From: an uncultured Lachnospiraceae bacterium
GTDB taxonomy: Bacteria; Bacillota; Clostridia; Lachnospirales; Lachnospiraceae
DNA: 64,000 nt
NCBI GenBank assembly: GCA_910577045.1
Contig: CAJTLB010000007.1
Coordinates: forward strand, 1-64,000
Reading direction: 5' to 3'
The notes under the pieces were generated by a model that saw only the letters and a program-made list of their open reading frames with translations, was not told where the DNA came from and did not search any database. Position 1 is the first letter of the stretch; each line of letters begins with the position of its first letter. This document shows positions 35,400 through 44,718 of the stretch, piece after piece. Both the position numbers and the translations under genes were made by a program.

Positions 35400-36761
35400 A
35401 TGAATCCATTTTCTGTAGTTACACAAGAAATTCTGGATCTGTCTGAAATCTGTATGAAGAATAGCCGGATTGACCCTTCTTTATATGGAAAGTATGATGT
35501 GAAACGGGGATTGAGGGACATCAGCGGGCGTGGTGTTTTAACAGGCCTGACAGAAATCTCAGAAATCCAGTCCTGCATAATGGAAGATGAAGAAATGATT
35601 CCTTGTGAAGGAAAGCTTTTTTACCGAGGTGTGGACATTGAAGACTTGGTGGGAGGATTTATTAGAGAGAAACGATTTGGATTCGAGGAAGCGGCGTACC
35701 TGCTGATGTTCGGCGAGCTTCCAACCAATGGAGCACTTAAGGATTTCCAAAAGCTCCTTGGCGAATACCGATCTCTTCCAACTAGTTTTGTTAGGGATAT
35801 TATTATGAAAGCGCCAAGTGCGGATATGATGAACACTTTGGCAAGGAGTGTTTTAACACTTTATTCTTATGATGATGCCGCAGATGATGTGTCTATTCCT
35901 AATGTTATTCGTCAGTGTCTACAACTTACGGCATTATTCCCCTTATTATCTGTCTATGGTTATCAGGCGTACCGCCATTATCATGATGGGCAAAGCTTGT
36001 ATATACATACCCCAGACCCTGAATTATCTACGGCAGAAAATATCTTAAGGCTATTGCGGCCCGACAGTAGTTATACAGAATTAGAAGCCAGGATTTTAGA
36101 TGTTGCCTTAGTCCTTCATGCAGAGCATGGCGGCGGGAATAACTCTACTTTTACAACACATGTAGTATCATCTTCTGGCACAGATACCTACTCTGCAGTT
36201 GCAGCGTCTTTAGGTTCCTTAAAAGGGCCAAAGCATGGTGGAGCGAATATAAAGGTAGTCCGTATGATGGAAGATTTAAAAGCACAAGTAACAGATTGGG
36301 AAGACGAAGAACAGATACGTGCATATCTTACAGCACTTTTAAATAAACAGGCATTTGATAAGGCAGGGCTTATTTATGGCATGGGTCATGCTGTTTACTC
36401 TTTATCTGATCCGCGTGCAAATATTTTTAAACGGTTTGTAGAAAAATTATCTGCAGAGAAAGGGAAGGAAAAAGAGTTCCGCCTATATTCTAAAATTGAG
36501 CGTTTAGCACCAGAGATTATAGCGAAAGAGCGTAAAATCTATAAAGGGGTTAGTGCTAATATTGATTTTTACAGTGGTTTTGTTTACAGTATGTTAGATT
36601 TGCCATTGGAATTATATACACCAATCTTTGCTATTGCCAGGATTGCAGGCTGGGGTGCGCATAGAGTGGAAGAATTAATTAATGCGGGTAAGATTATCCG
36701 CCCCGCTTATAGGAATGTACAAGAGCGTAGGACATATACTGCAATTGCAGATAGGAAATAA
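35400..36761 (+). CDS. gltA: Citrate synthase
   Basis: This 453-residue enzyme condenses oxaloacetate and acetyl-CoA into citrate. Type I/II hybrid features are seen: EGKLFYRGVDIEDLV, the His motif HAEHGGGNNSTF, GPKHGGANIKV, the second His in GMGHAVYSLSDPR, and the active Asp in KGVSANIDFYSG. It has its own promoter. No aconitase or isocitrate dehydrogenase gene is adjacent, so its role in glutamate synthesis is inferred from family knowledge. Confidence 0.93.
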   Translation: MNPFSVVTQEILDLSEICMKNSRIDPSLYGKYDVKRGLRDISGRGVLTGLTEISEIQSCIMEDEEMIPCEGKLFYRGVDIEDLVGGFIREKRFGFEEAAYLLMFGELPTNGALKDFQKLLGEYRSLPTSFVRDIIMKAPSADMMNTLARSVLTLYSYDDAADDVSIPNVIRQCLQLTALFPLLSVYGYQAYRHYHDGQSLYIHTPDPELSTAENILRLLRPDSSYTELEARILDVALVLHAEHGGGNNSTFTTHVVSSSGTDTYSAVAASLGSLKGPKHGGANIKVVRMMEDLKAQVTDWEDEEQIRAYLTALLNKQAFDKAGLIYGMGHAVYSLSDPRANIFKRFVEKLSAEKGKEKEFRLYSKIERLAPEIIAKERKIYKGVSANIDFYSGFVYSMLDLPLELYTPIFAIARIAGWGAHRVEELINAGKIIRPAYRNVQERRTYTAIADRK

Positions 36762-36774
36762 AAGGACTTAGTAG

Positions 36775-36820
36775 TGCGTAAGCAAACATTGCTTGCGCAT
36801 TATTGATGTAGTTGTATAAT
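36775..36820 (+). promoter_or_regulatory. Hairpin after gltA and weak promoter for the DUF1653-pot unit
   Basis: TGCGTAAGCA (36775-36784) pairs with TGCTTGCGCA (36790-36799) with one G-U pair, but only TTATTG follows, so it is a weak terminator at best. TTGCGC (36793-36798) and TATAAT (36815-36820), 16 bases apart, could be the promoter of the next operon. Confidence 0.4.
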
Positions 36821-36891
36821 AGGATAGGAAGGATTTTGTGTATGTTGTTTAAGGAATCTGGAAAAGATAGGGTTAGAAGGAGGAAGGAGAA

Positions 36892-37437
36892 GTGGAACAA
36901 CAAAGTATTCCAGCGGCAGGAGAACGATACCGCCATTTTAACAATAGGCTTTATCAAGTTGTGACAGTGGCAAAACATAGTGAGACAGGGGAGAAAATGG
37001 TTATTTACCAGGCACTATATGGGGATTTTGAAGTATATGCCAGGCCTCTTTCTATGTTTATGGGCGAGGTGGATCATAAAAAATATCCAGATGTTACACA
37101 AAAATATCGGTTTGAAAAGATAGAAAGTATCTTTACCGAAGAAAGTTTGGTAGAAAAACAAGAAGAAACAGGAAAAGAATTAGTAGAACCAAAGGAAGGG
37201 ACAGAAAAAGAGATTATGCCAAATGATGTGCTAATGAATTTTCTGGATGCTGACACTTATGCAGAAAAACTGAATATTGTAAGAGGGATGAAAAAACATA
37301 TTGATAATAAGATGGTGCATGATTTTGCGGTATGCCTGGATATTGTATTAGATGAAAAGCCATTAGAGGAGCAAATAAGGGATATTGAAAACTGCTTGAA
37401 AACATATGTAAAATATGAATGTAGCCGTCTAAGGTAA
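36892..37437 (+). CDS. DUF1653 domain protein, GTG start
   Basis: This 181-residue protein has an N-terminal DUF1653 domain (about 1-80; GERYRHFNNRLYQVV, AKHSETGEKMVIYQALYGD, YARPLSMFMGEVDH), a Glu-rich linker, and a helical C-terminal part with MNFLDADTYAEKLNIV. DUF1653 is widespread in Firmicutes without a settled function. The start is GTG 36892 after AGGAGGAAGGAG. potA begins 12 bases after its stop, so it is probably in the polyamine transporter operon. Confidence 0.82.
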   Translation: MEQQSIPAAGERYRHFNNRLYQVVTVAKHSETGEKMVIYQALYGDFEVYARPLSMFMGEVDHKKYPDVTQKYRFEKIESIFTEESLVEKQEETGKELVEPKEGTEKEIMPNDVLMNFLDADTYAEKLNIVRGMKKHIDNKMVHDFAVCLDIVLDEKPLEEQIRDIENCLKTYVKYECSRLR

Positions 37438-37449
37438 TGGAGATTGAAT

Positions 37450-38580
37450 ATGGAGCAGAGTATTCTAAAGTTGCAGGGAATAGAAAAAAAGTTTGGAGAT
37501 ACAAAGGTTTTAAAAGGAATCGATCTTACGGTTGAACAAGGAGAGTTTATTACTTTATTAGGCCCTTCTGGTTGTGGCAAGACCACAACACTCCGTATTA
37601 TTTCAGGATTAGAGCAGCCAGATATAGGAAATGTATTGCTTGCAGGGGAGGATGTTACAGAATATGCCCCAGAAAAAAGAGATGTCAATACGGTTTTCCA
37701 GAATTATGCGTTATTTCCACATATGAATGTATATGACAATATAGCATATGGCATGAAGATTAAAAAGATGGCAAAGGCAGAAATACAAGAGAGAGTAGTA
37801 GAGGTGCTTTCTATGGTACAACTATCTGGTTATGAGAAACGTATGCCATCCCAGTTAAGTGGTGGGCAAAAGCAGAGGGTGGCAATTGCTAGGGCTATTG
37901 TAAATAAACCGAAATTACTTCTTTTAGACGAGCCATTGGGTGCATTAGATTTGCAATTAAGGCGCCAGATGCAAGTAGAGTTAAAACGGCTTCAAAAACG
38001 GCTTGGCATTACTTTTATTTATATTACGCATGATCAGGAAGAAGCCATTAATATGTCCAGCCGGATTGTGGTAATGAGGGATGGGATATTAGAGCAGGTA
38101 GGGACTCCAGATGAGATATACCATCATCCGCGTACCAGTTATGTAGCGCAGTTTGTAGGCAATTCTAATATAGTAACAGGAGAAATCATTAAGAAAGAAG
38201 GGAATCTTTTTACTGTCCAAATAGGGAAAGAACAAGTACAGTTAATGGATAATAGCAAAAAAGAATTAGGAGAACAGGTGGCAATTGCTATAAGAAGTGA
38301 AAATATACAAATAGGAAGGCAGTATAAGAATATAGGGCTTTCTGCCATTGTAAAGGAAAAGAATTTTGCAGGCGGCATGCTCCGTATGACGCTTACACTA
38401 AAAAATGGGAAAGAATTGGTAGCGAGCCGGCATGGGATTGATGCAGATGGGGAAGAAGGAGAAGAAATATTTTGTTTTTGGGAACCAGAACAGGCAGTGT
38501 TAGTAGAACTTTCTAAACAGACAGCAGATTCTTTAAGGCTAGGGAAAGATTGGGAGGGAAAAAATGAAAAGGCAGAATAG
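37450..38580 (+). CDS. potA: Spermidine/putrescine ABC transporter, ATP-binding protein
   Basis: This 376-residue ATPase energises polyamine uptake. Walker A GPSGCGKTTTLR, the signature LSGGQKQRVAIARA, Walker B LLLLDEPLGALD and the switch His in ITHDQEEA are intact. A C-terminal TOBE domain (about 285-365) follows, as in PotA. The ATG at 37450 is chosen over a TTG at 37444. It overlaps potB by 17 bases. Confidence 0.94.
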   Translation: MEQSILKLQGIEKKFGDTKVLKGIDLTVEQGEFITLLGPSGCGKTTTLRIISGLEQPDIGNVLLAGEDVTEYAPEKRDVNTVFQNYALFPHMNVYDNIAYGMKIKKMAKAEIQERVVEVLSMVQLSGYEKRMPSQLSGGQKQRVAIARAIVNKPKLLLLDEPLGALDLQLRRQMQVELKRLQKRLGITFIYITHDQEEAINMSSRIVVMRDGILEQVGTPDEIYHHPRTSYVAQFVGNSNIVTGEIIKKEGNLFTVQIGKEQVQLMDNSKKELGEQVAIAIRSENIQIGRQYKNIGLSAIVKEKNFAGGMLRMTLTLKNGKELVASRHGIDADGEEGEEIFCFWEPEQAVLVELSKQTADSLRLGKDWEGKNEKAE

Positions 38581-39418
38581 ATATGGGCTTTTTATGAGTA
38601 TTCCTATGTATATATTTACCTTGGTTTTTGTATTGGCGCCATTATGTTATATGGTGCTTTTAAGTTTTCTTACTAGGGCAGAAGTTTGGGGAGTAGTAAA
38701 TGAAATAACCTTAGAGAATTACCAGAATATTTTTACGCCAGTATATATAAAGACTTTTTATGAATCATTGAAATTAGCTTGTATTTGCATGGTCTTTATT
38801 ATTTTAGTAGGATATCCGTTTGGGTATTTTATGGCAAGGTTATCGGCTCCTTGGAAAAAACGGGTTAGTATGTTATTAATGATTCCTTTTTGGACCAGTG
38901 CGTTAATCCGTATGTATGGCTGGATTATTATTTTTCGGAGCAATGGGATTTTAGATAAGTTTTTAATGGGGCTTGGCATAACAAAGCAGCCTTTAAAGCT
39001 ATTATATACGTATCCTGCCGTGGTAGTAGGAATGGTATATGCACTTGTGCCATTTATGATATTTTCTGTATATTCTAGTGCAGAAAAAATGGATTGGTCT
39101 TATGTAGAGGCGGCAAGAGATTTAGGGGCTTCTCCAATAAAGGCATTTTTTACGGTAACATTCCCGCTTACCATACCAGGGCTAATGTCAGGGATTGTAT
39201 TAACCTTTGTCCCTTCTATGGGGTTGTTTTTTATTGCAGATATTCTAGGAGGCAATAAAGTAGTATTAGTAGGGAACCTAATACAAGAACAGCTTATGAA
39301 AGCAAGGAACTGGCCATTTGCGGCAGCACTTTCAGTAACATTAATGTTACTGACATCTGTTATTATCTGGATTTACCGGAAGGTGGCAAAAGTAAAGGAT
39401 TTGGAGGGGTTCTATTGA
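38564..39418 (+). CDS. potB: Spermidine/putrescine ABC transporter permease PotB
   Basis: This 284-residue permease has six predicted membrane helices. The cytoplasmic EAA loop (EAARDLGASPIKAFFTVTFPLTIPG) docks on PotA. It pairs with PotC to form the channel. Its end overlaps potC by 4 bases (TTGA). Confidence 0.93.
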   Translation: MKRQNRYGLFMSIPMYIFTLVFVLAPLCYMVLLSFLTRAEVWGVVNEITLENYQNIFTPVYIKTFYESLKLACICMVFIILVGYPFGYFMARLSAPWKKRVSMLLMIPFWTSALIRMYGWIIIFRSNGILDKFLMGLGITKQPLKLLYTYPAVVVGMVYALVPFMIFSVYSSAEKMDWSYVEAARDLGASPIKAFFTVTFPLTIPGLMSGIVLTFVPSMGLFFIADILGGNKVVLVGNLIQEQLMKARNWPFAAALSVTLMLLTSVIIWIYRKVAKVKDLEGFY

Positions 39419-40221
39419 AAAAAATACGTTTTTCTAATTTTTATATAGGGCTTATCTTAGTAATAATGTACCTTCCTATTTTACTTATTGTGGTTTATTC
39501 TTTTAATGAATCTAAAATTTCTTCGGTATGGGGAGGATTTTCCTTAAAATGGTATGAAATGTTAAAGACAGATCGCGCCATGCACGAAGCAATTGGGAAT
39601 AGTTTATTATTAGGCGTATTAAGCTGTAGTGCCGCAGCAGTAATAGGGACGCTTGGGGCAGTCGGGATGAGCCGTATTAAGCTGCGTACAAAAGGCATGG
39701 TAGAATATATTTCTATGCTTCCTATTATGGTACCAGAAATTATTTTGGGCATGGTATTTATGACTTTTTTTGCTTTAATTGGTTTGCCATTTGGCATGGC
39801 AACACTTGTAATTGCACATACAGCATTTTGTATCCCGTATGTTTATATGATGGTAAAAGCAAGGCTAGCTGGAATGGATATATCTTTAATAGAAGCCGCA
39901 AGGGATTTGGGGGCTTCTCCTTGGAGGGCTTTTTTTGATATAACCCTTCCTTTGATTTTTCCAGCAGTTTTATCAGGGATGTTATTGGCATTTGCTATGT
40001 CTTTAGATGATGTGGTAATTAGTATTTTTGTAACTGGGGCAGAAACAAATACTCTTCCGGTAAAGATTTATACACAAATGAAAACAGGTGTAACACCAGA
40101 GATAAATGCGTTATGTACCATTATGTTAGTGGTAACGCTAACGATTGTGGGGATATCAGGGATAGTAAATAAGAAATCAAAAGTTGGAAAACTGAGAAAT
40201 GAGGAGAATTATGAAAAATAA
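39415..40221 (+). CDS. potC: Spermidine/putrescine ABC transporter permease PotC, TTG start
   Basis: This 268-residue second permease has six helices and the EAA loop EAARDLGASPWRAFFDITLPL. The start is a TTG overlapping the potB stop, with TTGGAGGGG six bases upstream. It overlaps potD by 11 bases. Confidence 0.93.
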   Translation: MKKIRFSNFYIGLILVIMYLPILLIVVYSFNESKISSVWGGFSLKWYEMLKTDRAMHEAIGNSLLLGVLSCSAAAVIGTLGAVGMSRIKLRTKGMVEYISMLPIMVPEIILGMVFMTFFALIGLPFGMATLVIAHTAFCIPYVYMMVKARLAGMDISLIEAARDLGASPWRAFFDITLPLIFPAVLSGMLLAFAMSLDDVVISIFVTGAETNTLPVKIYTQMKTGVTPEINALCTIMLVVTLTIVGISGIVNKKSKVGKLRNEENYEK

Positions 40222-41275
40222 AAGAAAACATATTGCGCATAGAATGGCGATAGGGGCTGTAACAGTATGTATTATGGTATTATTGTCAGGTTGTGGGAAA
40301 GGGAAAGAAACACAGTCTTTCAATTTGTTTACATGGGATGGGATGTTCCCGCAAGAGGTATTAAGTGGGTTTGAAAAAGAATATGGCGTAAAAATTAATT
40401 ACTCTAATTTTGATTATGATGAAGATATGCTTGCCAAGCTGGAAACAGCAAAAGGCGGGGATTATGATTTGGTAATAGCAGATGATTATATTATTGAGAT
40501 AGCGATAGGGGAAGGGCTAGTACAAAAACTGGATAAAGGCAGGCTGAGTAATTGGGGAAATATCGATCCCATATTCCAAGGGCATTTTTATGATAAAACA
40601 GATGAATATACAGTGCCATATGGCGCAGGTATCCCATTAATTGTCTATGATCCTGCCATGGTTGGTTTTGAAATTACAGGGTATGAGGATTTATGGAACC
40701 CTGCTTTAAAAAACAATGTAGCATTAATTGGAAATTATCGTGTAATTGATGGGATTGTGTTAAAGATAATGGGAAAATCTTTTAATGAAGAAGATACAGC
40801 AGTTATTGGGGAAGCTGGTAAAAAACTTCTAGAATTAGCCCCAAATGTACGGTTAATTAGTGATAATAACACACAAGATTATATTGTTAGCGGGGAAGCA
40901 GCAGTAGCATTTTTATATACTTCGCAGGTAACACAAGCATTAGCAGCTAGAGAGGATTTAAAAGTTGTATATCCAAAAGAAGGGCTTGGGTTTGGCATTA
41001 TGGCAGGCTTTATCCCATCACAAGCGCCAAATGCAGATATAGCACATAAATTTTTAGATTATATTTTAAAGCCAGAAATAGCAGCAAAGTGTTTCGAACA
41101 TATTGGTTATGTTTGTACCAATAAAGCGGCTGTCCCATATTTATCAAAAGAAGCTCAAGAAAGCTTATCTTTGCCAGAAGAAGCAAAATCAGGGGAATTT
41201 ATAATGGATATTAGCGCAGAGGCAAATGAAGCGCATGAGAGGATTTGGACAGAGTTTAAGGCTAGGTTGGATTAG
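40211..41275 (+). CDS. potD: Spermidine/putrescine-binding lipoprotein PotD
   Basis: This 354-residue solute-binding protein carries a lipoprotein signal (basic start, hydrophobic stretch, lipobox LLSGC at about 29-33), so it is tethered outside the membrane. FNLFTWDGMFPQEVLSGFEKEYG is the typical PotD/PotF opening, and Asp and Trp residues of the binding cleft are scattered through the protein. It delivers polyamine to PotBC. GAGGAG lies just upstream of ATG 40211. No clear terminator follows. Confidence 0.93.
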   Translation: MKNKRKHIAHRMAIGAVTVCIMVLLSGCGKGKETQSFNLFTWDGMFPQEVLSGFEKEYGVKINYSNFDYDEDMLAKLETAKGGDYDLVIADDYIIEIAIGEGLVQKLDKGRLSNWGNIDPIFQGHFYDKTDEYTVPYGAGIPLIVYDPAMVGFEITGYEDLWNPALKNNVALIGNYRVIDGIVLKIMGKSFNEEDTAVIGEAGKKLLELAPNVRLISDNNTQDYIVSGEAAVAFLYTSQVTQALAAREDLKVVYPKEGLGFGIMAGFIPSQAPNADIAHKFLDYILKPEIAAKCFEHIGYVCTNKAAVPYLSKEAQESLSLPEEAKSGEFIMDISAEANEAHERIWTEFKARLD

Positions 41276-41639
41276 AAGAGGGAAGCAGAGCGAGTAGTTG
41301 TTTCAAAAGCAGAATACAATCTTATGAGGAAGTTTTTGGCGAGGGGGAAAAGAATAACGGAGGTTTGTTTTCCTCCTCCTGTGGCAAAATTTATAAAGAA
41401 ATTGAAAGACAAAAAACGGAAAAGGTTTCAGTACAAGTTATAATCTATACATATTTAACAAATTCTCCTTCTTATACACCTAATGTTTCTTTTTTATAGT
41501 ATAATTTCATTGTTTCTAATTCTTCTAGATCGATTTGTAATTCTGTATCTACTCCTGCCAGTATTATAGAAAATAAGTTATTATTATATTATTTTTAACA
41601 TTTTTTTCAAGATTTTAGTGGTAAATTATAAGAAATGGG
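41276..41639. other. Gap between potD and the xpaC promoter
   Basis: No gene is supported here. A GGAGG/CCTCC hairpin lies near 41360-41385. On the - strand a 35-codon frame from about 41590 to 41481 (ending LEELETMKLYYKKETLGV) looks coding in composition but has no start codon or ribosome site, so it may be the remnant of a gene. The rest is AT-rich. Confidence 0.3.
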
Positions 41640-41707
41640 ACTGTGACATTTGTCACAGTAATATATGATGGGAATTTCTTGCCAAGTGGGAAGGGATGTT
41701 ATATAAT
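41640..41707 (+). promoter_or_regulatory. CRP-type palindrome and promoter for xpaC-telA
   Basis: TGTGACATTTGTCACA (41642-41657) is a perfect TGTGA-N6-TCACA site of the CRP/FNR superfamily. Downstream, TTGCCA (41679-41684) and TATAAT (41702-41707) with a 17-base spacer form a good promoter. The site centre would be about 64 bases before the predicted start, the position used by class I activators. AGCCGTG and TTGGAGG follow before the ATG at 41772. Confidence 0.7.
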
Positions 41708-41771
41708 AATCATAATTGGGAACAAAAAATAAAAGGTGACAGCAAAGCCGTGCTTATTTTGGAGGAAAAGA

Positions 41772-43118
41772 ATGGAAAACAGTGAGGAGAAGAATTTAGG
41801 GCAAGAGATCCAAGATATGGTTCAGGATGCGGTGAAGAAAATGGATTTCCAGGGATTGAACCAAGAAATAGGAAATACTGCCAGAACTGCAATAGAGAGT
41901 GTAAAGCGGAATATAGATTATATGCAGGCAGAACAAAATAGTAGGAATTATGCAGAAAAAGATAAAAATTATAAGATTATCAGGGATGCAAATGGAAGGT
42001 TCCAAAAAGTCCGTATGGGGGCTGCCGGGGTAATGGAAACTATGCAAAGCCAAGTACGTACACAGCAGCAAAATAAGCAGATGCCAAGCCAGCAGGCAAA
42101 AAGCCAGCCAGTCCCACAAAGGCAGCAAAACCAAGTAGCACAAAGGCGCAGGAGGCCACAGCCATTAGTAGATAATAAGCCGGCAGGGAGAATATCAAGC
42201 GTGATTTATACGCTTTTAGGAGGTTTTTTTGGAGCCTCTATTGGAATCTCTATTTTTATTTTATTACTGATAGGGGCAGTTGAGTGGGAGTCAGGATGTA
42301 TTTTGGCTGCTATGATTTTGTCGCCATTTTTTCTAGGAAGTGCAGCTATGTTCCTGCAAGGCATGGTGCAGTCAAAACGTTTGCAGAGGTTCCGGCAGTA
42401 TGTAAGGATTTTAAATGGAAGAACCTATGCGATGTTGGAGGAGTTTGCGGCAAATATTAGAAAAAGTAAGGCTTTTGTGCGTAGGGATGTGCAGAAAATG
42501 ATTTCTTTGCGTATGTTTCCATTTGGGCGGTTGGACAATGAGGGGACATGCTTAATTTTAAATAATGAAACTTGGCAACAGTATATGGCATTAAAGAACC
42601 AGATGGAACAGCAAGAGATTGAAGAACAAAGAGTAGAGGAACAAAAAAAGATAGAAGAAGAAGATCCCTTCCAGCGTGAAGTGGCTAAGGCCCTTAAGGA
42701 AGGTGAAAATTATTTGAGCCAGATTAGGGCGGCAAATAATGCAATCCCAGGGAAGGAAATATCAAAAAAACTGGATGATTTAGAGCTAATTATTCGAAAA
42801 ATATTTGAGCAGCTTCAAAACCATCCAGAAAAAATACCAGAAATGAATAAGTTTATGGAATACTATTTGCCAACTACACTTAAATTAGTAAACGCATATA
42901 AGGAATTTGACAGACAAGCACTAGAGGGTGAAAATATTAGTAATGGCAAGCGGGAGATAGAGAAAACATTAGATACAATAAATAAAGCGTTTTTAAATTT
43001 GTTTGACAATCTATTTGCAGATACAGCAATGGATATTTCTACAGATATTTCTGTGCTTAGGACTATGTTGGCACAGGAGGGATTAACAGATTCAGATTTT
43101 AACCTGAACAAAGATTAA
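41772..43118 (+). CDS. xpaC: XpaC-family membrane protein (5-bromo-4-chloroindolyl phosphate hydrolysis family)
   Basis: This 448-residue protein has a Glu/Gln-rich N-terminal part (about 1-140), two membrane helices (about 145-205; SVIYTLLGGFFGASIGIS and the following GCILAAMILSPFFLG), and a long helical C-terminal domain. It matches the XpaC family, named from Bacillus, usually encoded beside TelA as here. Biochemical function is unclear; the name comes from an indirect phenotype. TTGGAGG supports ATG 41772 rather than the in-frame 41736. Confidence 0.85.
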   Translation: MENSEEKNLGQEIQDMVQDAVKKMDFQGLNQEIGNTARTAIESVKRNIDYMQAEQNSRNYAEKDKNYKIIRDANGRFQKVRMGAAGVMETMQSQVRTQQQNKQMPSQQAKSQPVPQRQQNQVAQRRRRPQPLVDNKPAGRISSVIYTLLGGFFGASIGISIFILLLIGAVEWESGCILAAMILSPFFLGSAAMFLQGMVQSKRLQRFRQYVRILNGRTYAMLEEFAANIRKSKAFVRRDVQKMISLRMFPFGRLDNEGTCLILNNETWQQYMALKNQMEQQEIEEQRVEEQKKIEEEDPFQREVAKALKEGENYLSQIRAANNAIPGKEISKKLDDLELIIRKIFEQLQNHPEKIPEMNKFMEYYLPTTLKLVNAYKEFDRQALEGENISNGKREIEKTLDTINKAFLNLFDNLFADTAMDISTDISVLRTMLAQEGLTDSDFNLNKD

Positions 43119-43134
43119 GAATGGAGGATAGGAA

Positions 43135-44289
43135 ATGGACAGCGAAATGAAGGATTTTTCAGCAACACCCACACCCACACTGACTTTTGAGCCTTTTAAG
43201 GAGGAGCCTACAACGCAGGCAGTACCTCAGACAAAAGAAGAGGTCAGTGCACCAGCACTTGATGAAAGCAGTTTAACAGCAGAAGAACGTAAAATGGTAG
43301 ATGATTTTGCAGCCCAGATAGATTTGGAAAACTCCAATCTAGTGCTTCAATATGGTGCAGGGGCACAGAAAAAAATAGCTGATTTTTCTGAAACAGCACT
43401 TGGGAGTGTGCGCACAAAGGATTTAGGGGAAATTGGCGAAATGTTGACAGGCGTAGTAACAGAATTAAGAAGCTTTGATCAGGATGAAGATGATAAAGGG
43501 TTTATGGGTCTGTTTAAGAAAAATGCAAATAAAATCAATACAATGAAAGCAAAATATGCCAAAGCCGAAACAAATGTTACCCGTATTTGCCAAATATTAG
43601 AAGGGCATCAAATCCAGCTTTTAAAAGATGTAGCAATGCTGGATAAAATGTATGAGTTAAATAAAACATATTTTAAAGAGTTATCTATGTATATTCTTGC
43701 GGGGAAGAAAAAACTACAAAAAGTAAGGGATGTGGAGCTTCCTGCATTAATTGATAAATCCCAGAAAAGTGGGTTGCCAGAGGATGCACAGGCAGCAAAC
43801 GACCTTTCTAATTTATGCAACCGTTTTGAAAAGAAACTACATGATTTGGAGCTTACCCGTATGATTTCGATACAAATGGCTCCACAAATCCGTTTGGTCC
43901 AAGGAAATGATACATTAATGGCAGAAAAGATACAATCTACATTAGTAAATACAATTCCTCTTTGGAAAAGCCAAATGGTATTGGCGCTTGGCGTAGCCCA
44001 CTCTGGACAGGCGGCAAAGGCACAAAGGGAAGTAACAGATATGACAAACGAATTACTTCGTAAAAATGCAGCTACTCTTAAAATGGCTACTGTTGAAACA
44101 GCAAAAGAATCAGAACGTGGGATTGTGGATATAGAAACCTTAAAGATTACCAATGAATCTTTAATTTCAACTTTAGATGAGGTATTGAGGATCCAAGAAG
44201 AAGGCAGGCAAAAACGAAGAGAGGCAGAAGCAGAATTAAATAGAATTGAAAATGAATTAAAGAATAAGCTATTGACAATGAGGGCATAG
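43135..44289 (+). CDS. TelA/YaaN-family toxic anion resistance protein
   Basis: This 384-residue, almost wholly helical cytoplasmic protein matches the TelA family (KlaA/YaaN): LEFENSNLVLQYGAGAQKKI-like opening (LENSNLVLQYGAGAQ), GFMGLFKKNANKINTMKAKY and QIRLVQGNDTLMAEKIQSTLVNTIPLWK. Family members are linked to tellurite or antimicrobial resistance without a known mechanism. The XpaC-TelA pair is conserved in Firmicutes and suggests a joint envelope-stress role. A terminator follows. Confidence 0.88.
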   Translation: MDSEMKDFSATPTPTLTFEPFKEEPTTQAVPQTKEEVSAPALDESSLTAEERKMVDDFAAQIDLENSNLVLQYGAGAQKKIADFSETALGSVRTKDLGEIGEMLTGVVTELRSFDQDEDDKGFMGLFKKNANKINTMKAKYAKAETNVTRICQILEGHQIQLLKDVAMLDKMYELNKTYFKELSMYILAGKKKLQKVRDVELPALIDKSQKSGLPEDAQAANDLSNLCNRFEKKLHDLELTRMISIQMAPQIRLVQGNDTLMAEKIQSTLVNTIPLWKSQMVLALGVAHSGQAAKAQREVTDMTNELLRKNAATLKMATVETAKESERGIVDIETLKITNESLISTLDEVLRIQEEGRQKRREAEAELNRIENELKNKLLTMRA

Positions 44290-44298
44290 TTAAAAAAG

Positions 44299-44348
44299 GC
44301 AGCAAAGCAGGGATAAAATTAGAAAACCTGCATTATGCTGCTTTTTTT
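44299..44348 (+). terminator. Terminator of xpaC-telA
   Basis: Nested stems GCAGCA (44299-44304) with TGCTGC (44336-44341) and GCAGG with CCTGC inside, followed by TTTTTTT, begin 9 bases after the telA stop. Confidence 0.8.
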
Positions 44349-44414
44349 GCGTTTATTATTGGTATTTATTAACTGCGCCAAGGACGCCTGCGGCTTTAGA
44401 CATAAATACCTATA

Positions 44415-44443
44415 TTGACACTGATATAGAAATGAAGTAGAAT
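44415..44443 (+). promoter_or_regulatory. Promoter of feoAB
   Basis: TTGACA (44415-44420) and TAGAAT (44438-44443) are 17 bases apart. No clear Fur box is recognised. Confidence 0.7.
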
Positions 44444-44481
44444 TCAGTTGTACAAAAAGATTTTACCAGGGAGGCATAGTT

Positions 44482-44718
44482 GTGACATTATACGAAGGAA
44501 AGATCGGTTCGGCATATATCGTGAAGGGGATACATTTAAAACAGAATTCGATTGTAAGACGTTTAGAGGCACTTGGGTTAAATGAAATGACAAAGTTACA
44601 GATTCAAAATAGTAAAAGAAGAGGGGCATTAATTATTAAAGTGAGGGGGACACGCCTTGCAGTCGGGAAGCAGATTGCACAAGGGATTGAAGTGGAAGAG
44701 GTGAAGGAAAATGCCTGA
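44482..44718 (+). CDS. feoA: FeoA, ferrous iron transport accessory protein, GTG start
   Basis: This 78-residue SH3-like domain protein (LYEGKIGSAYIVKGIH, RLEALGL, RGALIIKVRGTRLAVG) supports iron uptake by FeoB. The start is GTG 44482 after AGGGAGG. It overlaps feoB by 8 bases. Confidence 0.92.
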   Translation: MTLYEGKIGSAYIVKGIHLKQNSIVRRLEALGLNEMTKLQIQNSKRRGALIIKVRGTRLAVGKQIAQGIEVEEVKENA

